A DNA stretch of 64,000 nucleotides from Rotaria socialis (taxonomy: Eukaryota; Rotifera; Eurotatoria; Philodinida; Philodinidae), in contig CAJNYU010003505.1 in assembly GCA_905331475.1 (NCBI GenBank), forward strand, positions 1-64,000, written 5' to 3'. Below the pieces are notes generated by a model. That model saw only the letters and a list, made by a program, of their open reading frames with translations. It had not been told where the DNA came from and ran no database searches. Below are positions 58,701 through 64,000 of the stretch, piece after piece; the first letter of the stretch is position 1; the number at the start of each line of letters is the position of its first letter. Position numbers and translations under genes: made by a program.

Positions 58701-60800
58701 TCGTGTTGAACAGGCACTGAGCAGTTTTGAAGAATATTATGATACATGCAAACAAGATATTTATTATGCACTTGCAATAACATCTGTAAATATCAACCAG
58801 ATTATGCAAAAATCCACTAACAAAAAAAATTCTATTTAGTGCTTCTTGGATAATGACCGGAAAGATAAAGCATTGGCATATTTAGACAAATTTGTTACAC
58901 ATATTCCATCAAATCCAACACTAATGGCGCTTAAAGCGTACGTAAAAACAAAAAATATTCAAGAGTTTTCTACGCTACTTATCTTTTTATAGATAAGAAA
59001 TCATTCTAATTACAGGATATATTGAGGCTAGAGTTGTCGGGAGTCAAGTTGATTTTTATCTTTAATGAGCACGGTTTTTGTTTCTTTTTTTAGAATATAA
59101 TATTATAAATTTCTAGTTCTACATTGTAAGTTTTTCTAGAATGCCTGAGCACATACAAGCCAGAAACAGCTTCTCCGTGCAATCTAATATCATCTTTAGG
59201 GCATCAATTTACATATTAAAGTTTTTCCTCTTTGATGAAACATGTCAAGCTACACCAATGAATAGAATACTTTTTTTTTATATCCGAAGAAAGATGACAA
59301 GCTAAATGCGTTGAAATTCTAAAACTTAATTTTTTTATTTAGAGAGATATATTTTAAGAAAATAATATTCAAGTAATCAAAGAAGCTTTGTCAAACATCA
59401 GAGATTCACATATTCTTTTTTTGCTGTTGTTAACTGAAAGAGGCGTTCTATTGGTCACAATGAAGTTCTTTCGAAAAATCAGGAATATGGGATGAAAACA
59501 AAACATATCATGATAAAGAAAATGTGATTAATTAGTCGAATAGAAATATAAAAAATTCGACCCAAATGTATCCGTTTGTGTAGAGCCGCAGTTAAAACAG
59601 AAATGTGAAGTCTTGAATAATATATTAGTCATGCAAAATTTTATTACTGATTTCCCTTGTGAAGTTATTAAATATATTAATGCTGAATATTGTGCTGGCA
59701 CAAAAATTGTATGATGATACCGTTCGTATACTATGAAATAAAGAATCATTATGATAATACTAATTTGTTTTTGAAAAATCATATTTTTTTGAAAACAAAA
59801 TCGGTACATTCATCATAATCGAATTCTTTCATTTTTTTTATTCATGATGAGGAAATTACTATATACTTTGTAGTGAAACCAATCGGAAAAAAACAGGATT
59901 TTTCTAAGTTATACAGGATGACCCGTAAATAGTGCTATGATGAAATAATTGAAATATTTTCGATTCGATTCACTCAAATAAGCTGATTATTTTTACCAGA
60001 AACGGAAGCTGATTTAAAATTCTTTTTATATAAATCAAGTAAAACAAATCCCAGCAATAAACTTCGCTGTCGCCTTGTGGACATCGACTTCCTATGAAAA
60101 GCATATTTCGCATTTGAATTGTTCATTAATTTCATGTTAATTTCTTTTTATTATATCGACAGATGACAGTTGTAATTCGTCTATGAAATGCATTATATGC
60201 TTTTTTCTTCTTGTTACCTATCATAGCAAACAACGAATTAGTTCATTCAATTGAACTGATTCGAAAATTTTTCATAGCGTAATTGCTATAAGTGGTCGCC
60301 ATTTTACATCTACTTGATGCGGAATGAAATAAGTGCACTCAGCGTAGCTCATTAAAAATTGAAGATTTCATTTTAAATGTATCTTGAAACTCATATCTAT
60401 TCTTTTATTTTTATTTTTACAGTAATTGTTTAATGTCCAATGATCCATCAAATAATAATGAAGCTGAAAGACTTTATATTCAAGCACTAGACATTGATCC
60501 TTCCAATGAAACAGTTCTAACTATGTTTGCTATATTTAAATGCAATCAGTAGGTGATTTTTATTTTGTTTTTCTTTAAAAAAAATGTTGATTATTCATTA
60601 GAAACCAATTTGAAGAAGCGGCAACTTTATATGAACGCGCAATTCATTGCACACGTGGAGAAGAAAAACTTATGCAATACGCTGCATTGCTCTATGCTAT
60701 ACGTGCACAAGGCCGAGCTATAAAGCGCCTCAATCTGAACTTTCCAGGTGGTTTTCCACAAGCCGGTGCACTGCCTAACTGGATGGGTGGCATGCCTTAG
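55798..60800 (+). CDS. TOMM70: TOM70, mitochondrial outer-membrane import receptor
   Basis: Eleven exons (55798-56058, 56112-56202, 56252-56334, 56394-56520, 57814-57920, 57976-58299, 58357-58491, 58561-58785, 58840-58937, 60423-60548, 60602-60800) sum to 1776 nt, 591 residues (human 608). TOM70 binds Hsp70/Hsp90-bound precursors, notably carrier proteins, and passes them to the TOM pore. An N-terminal anchor spans about residues 31-50 (WGLIIGVPTAVCVAAYLVY), followed by a Gln/Lys linker and TPR repeats: LKNEGNLKYRDQKFHEAIEA, YQNRAAAWESLKDYARVIED, FYLLMGSYAEALTDFDTIIN, NQFEEAATLYERAIHC. The tail PQAGALPNWMGGMP differs from vertebrates. The 56-nt intron after 58299 uses a weak GTTCGA donor but restores IRLNAELKRANCK. 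Two introns exceed 1.2 kb. Confidence 0.93.
56521..57813 (+). other. Long TOMM70 intron 4
   Basis: AT-rich intron with no recognised exon or repeat. Confidence 0.5.
58938..60422 (+). other. Long TOMM70 intron 9
   Basis: AT-rich intron of about 1.5 kb. A minus-strand frame at 59528-59809 has no splice context and is likely chance. Confidence 0.5.
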
Positions 60801-63633
60801 ATGAAAGCATGCAACGCCTGTTAAAATATCTTAGTTGTTTTTGTTCTGTTTTGATTATATTCCGTTCTATGAAAAATGTTCTGTTCTTTTGTCTTCGATA
60901 TAGATGTTGCTTTTTTTTATAAGCGACGTTAAGCAAGAACAAATACATTTGATAAAAACTCCAACAATATTCTATTGATGAATAACATGAAGAGAGTTTA
61001 CAACTAAGTCTAATAGGATAGATGATTAGTGCTACTTTTATTTTTAATTAAACGAAGCAATATAAAAGGATTATTATTTGAAGAAACTGAAGTTTCTACA
61101 ATTATAAAAGAAAAGATTGCACAGAAAAAATTCTTGTTGCATAAAATGATAATTTCGAAAAATATATTAATATAATTATGAAACAAAATAATTCATATAC
61201 TTGATAGGATGCTGCTAGTAACCTTCTTATTTGTAATAAAAGCTATATTAATGTATCCCGAAGGAATTCTTTTGAAAGAAATTTTTTTCTAAGATTTGCT
61301 TGTCATTTGAATTCGATTAGAATAACTAATTAATTCCTTTTATTTCTCTGTTTTCAGCAGTTGGTTCTCACAGAGGGAAAATTGTTTTTTTCCTTTTTCA
61401 TATGACTTCAACAATAAGTTATCTAGATTTTATTCTTATTTAAATGAATAATATTTAAAAAAAAAAAGGTATTCATTAATCCTCGTAATCGATACAGTAT
61501 GGCCGCGAGAAAACACAAAAGCGTAGATTTCTATCTCATAATTTAACTAATTCAATTTTCTATTAAAAAATAGTCTATGAAAAGGAAATGGTTTTTTTTA
61601 GTTGTCGTTCTCAACATCTTTAGAAAACGTCCGTTAAAAAGATATTATTTATGAATATAGTTTGAATGTTCAGGTAAAAACTTTATCAATTGTGTAAAAT
61701 TATTTTTCTTCTGTGCGTTCTACATCAAAAGAAAAAAATCAAAAGGAATACAATTGAAAGCTTTTAGAGCATTCTACACCCCTGAGATTGCTATACTAAT
61801 GCTTATGAAAATGTAGAAAAACCAAGGATCATATGTTCTCAATCAACTATGAAAATCATCTCATTTTTCATTTATAAGTCTATATTAAATTCAATCATTT
61901 TACTTTGTGTATTTCTCTTTGAAAAGGAAAAAGAAAAGATATTAAGAATTTGATCATATGTATTGTCTTAAATGAGAATAATCGATAATCCTATGGTATT
62001 GATAATATCTGAAATACGAACCGTCGTACACGTTCCCTTTGTAATAAGCTTTATGGATTTCCGGTTGAGCATCAGCATATATATATTTATATATCGACAT
62101 TTTCTTTCCTTTGCTATCTTTTGATGCTTGCCAGACGGAAGTGACACTAAAGTATGACTGACGGGATGTGTGCATCTAAAATTGAATTGTAACATGCGTG
62201 CAATGAGCGCACTAAGTCGATTGAACCGGCTGAATATATTCCCATGGGATGCTTAAAAAACCAACAAATAAGCACAATAAAAACCTTCCTCTTTCTCTTG
62301 TGCATAAGTAAATGCGCTATTCATAAGTATCTCTTTAGCAATCAGATAAACTTCTAGTCTATGATGCTTTAGGCACACAATGGATTTTAATGGTTATAGT
62401 TTAATGTAGACAAGGTATTAAGACAAGTTAAATATAAAATTTATGTAAATTTGTTCTTAATATAGATAATGTCGTTTTATTGAGTATTACAGAAAAGCAA
62501 AGAAAACATTTATCATTAGATTTCTACTTGTATGTTCTATGACCTGATATTGTTCACATGAGTAGTAAATCTCTCATCATATGCGTTTCTCTCTCTCTCT
62601 CTCTCTCTCACTTTTCCAGTTGCGCTTGGATTTCTGTGTTCTCTTCTTCCGCTTCTTCTTGTTAATTTCTCTCCTATTTTGTAATTTCGAGAACGTGAAT
62701 TATGTTCATATGCGTTTGCATGCGGTAGAATAGAAACACCAACAACAACAAATCCTGTTCGTTCGTGTTTTGTGCTATACGACATATAAAAGAATAAAAA
62801 GAAGAAGGACCGGGTTGGTAACCTCCTCTTCGGCCGCTCTGTTTCTTGTCGCAGTATTTTCTCACGCAAGAGGGGTTTACTAGTCAGCCATCCTTTTCTT
62901 TCTTAGTGTCACACAACGAGATAGAACAGGGAGAAGGAGAGACGACAGAAGGAGAGAAACGTAGAAAGACAAACGGTTAACTAGACGAGTGGACGAGAAC
63001 GAGAGTGCAACAGAGAAAAACAATCATTTTATTATGATTATAAAAAAGTTTTTTTGGTTGTGCATACCCAACACAACTGCTCCTGCCGTTCTCTTGCCTT
63101 GATAATGCTAATGATGTTGCTTAAGCAATGTGATAATGATTCTTTATTGGAGTAGGCAACCAAGTAGTTCGTACTTGCAAATTCATACTAAAAGAAGAGA
63201 CTTAAAGACGACCAAATAAAAAAAATAAGTCTTTGTGTTATCAGTCAATTGCATATTCATCAATAAAAATGGATGACAGTTAAACATCAATAAAGACAAA
63301 TGATAGTAGTAACAGGTAAAATCTGAATTTTAATTTTTGTTTTTCATCTTCGTCTTCTTGTTCTAATACGAAATAGTAGTTGCTTAGCATCACTAATGAG
63401 ATCATCCTCTTCCCTATCTTTTCTCTCTTTCACTATGAGTTAGTAACAGTATTTGAATGCAATAAGTTTTCTTTAAACAAGATAAGCAGAGAATAAATTA
63501 TTCAATAATTAGATTTGTTGGAAATAGTTGCAGCTGAAAAGTCCTAAAGATTTTTATATTTAAAGATGAAGATTATTCGTTATTTTGTTTTTAATATTAA
63601 CATTATTCTTTATCAATTATTATTATTATTATT
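60801..63633. other. Intergenic: TOMM70 downstream and SLC24 upstream region
   Basis: Overlapping minus-strand frames at 61954-62195 and 62537-62869 are low-complexity by-products. A TC microsatellite lies at 62588-62609 and a purine-rich GAGA block at about 62925-63015, perhaps part of the SLC24 5' region. Confidence 0.45.
62588..62609. repeat. TC dinucleotide microsatellite
   Basis: About ten TC units upstream of the exchanger gene. Confidence 0.85.
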
Positions 63634-63948
63634 ATGACTCGACGCAAAGTCTTATTGACAGTTCTATTTGGAACTGTGTTTCAAATATTTTTTTCCAAAA
63701 CACATACTCTTTCAACAAATGAAACAGAAACAAATGAATGGGCATCAAACAATCCAAAAAATAAATGCGAATCAGCATCGATTGATCAATTTCCATCATT
63801 ATTTTTTACTGAACAGCAACGTCGTAATGGTGGCGTTTTACTTCATATAGCACTTATACTATATTCATTTGCAGCTATTGAAATTGTTTGTGATGATTAT
63901 TTTGCATCAGCTTTAGAAAAAATTAGTTACAATCTAAATTTAACACCA
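63634..63948 (+). CDS. SLC24: SLC24 (NCKX) potassium-dependent sodium/calcium exchanger, first coding exon
   Basis: The frame opens MTRRKVLLTVLFGTVFQIFF, a signal-peptide-like or first hydrophobic segment, then an Asn/Thr-rich extracellular stretch. It then reads CESASIDQFPSLFFTEQQRR, NGGVLLHIALILYSFAAIEI and VCDDYFASALEKISYNLNLT. The CDD(Y/F)F..SLEKI block is characteristic of NCKX just before the alpha-1 repeat. NCKX proteins export Ca2+ and K+ in exchange for Na+. The exon ends at a GTAGGT donor at 63949 (or GTCATT at 63953), so the TAA at 63958 is intronic. The alpha repeats lie beyond the window. Confidence 0.88.
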
Positions 63949-64000
63949 GTAGGTCATTAATGATGATAGAAAATGTATGTTTAACGTCTGTCTCATAGGA

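Noticed and set aside
62537..62869. Overlapping minus-strand frames near the TC repeat
   Set aside because: The Arg/Glu-rich translation comes from simple GA/TC sequence. No splice or family support.
1..64000. tRNA, rRNA, CRISPR or bacterial-type operon features
   Set aside because: No B-box-like GTTCGA with a cloverleaf, no rRNA cores and no spaced direct repeats were seen. The genes are spliced and metazoan.

Overview
The window is nuclear DNA of a small-genome invertebrate, most likely a bdelloid rotifer. It is AT-rich and has multi-exon genes with many GT-AG introns of about 50-100 bases plus a few of 1-3.5 kb. All recognisable proteins are metazoan. The bdelloid call rests mainly on an EGF-domain 7TM receptor relic of a type I remember from bdelloid proteomes, so it is inference. 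Exon models were built by hand from splice signals, reading phase and remembered family sequences. The exon sums of the intact genes are all divisible by three.

Layout. 1-8.5 kb is a graveyard: a gephyrin-like relic (minus) split by a hAT element, a coiled-coil relic, and a broken EGF-7TM receptor gene (plus). 9.3-12.2 kb holds an SLC13 transporter gene (plus) with a damaged second exon and an in-frame TGA. 13.5-16.3 kb holds a perfect 17-bp hairpin, a foldback element with internal tandem repeats, and small inverted-repeat elements. 18-20.4 kb (minus) holds an unrecognised two-exon gene and a three-exon neuropeptide precursor encoding two LW-amide pentapeptides. 23.4-37.8 kb (minus) is a 30-exon CLASP gene with one strong and one weaker internal alternative first exon. 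40.8-42.6 kb (minus) is SMARCB1/SNF5. 43-47.4 kb is transposon-rich, including one 8-bp-TSD element nested in another. 49.2-50.5 kb (minus) is a ninjurin gene. 52.9-55.6 kb (minus) is medium-chain acyl-CoA dehydrogenase, head to head with TOM70 (plus, 55.8-60.8 kb). The window ends in the first coding exon of an SLC24-type exchanger (plus).

How the genes relate. They are mostly independent housekeeping genes. The clearest functional pairing is ACADM and TOMM70: two mitochondrial genes share a 230-bp divergent promoter region. The most novel item is the neuropeptide precursor, whose INGLW-GKR and LNNLW-GKR repeats predict C-terminally amidated LW peptides resembling cnidarian GLWamides. No tRNA, rRNA, CRISPR array or prokaryotic feature was seen.
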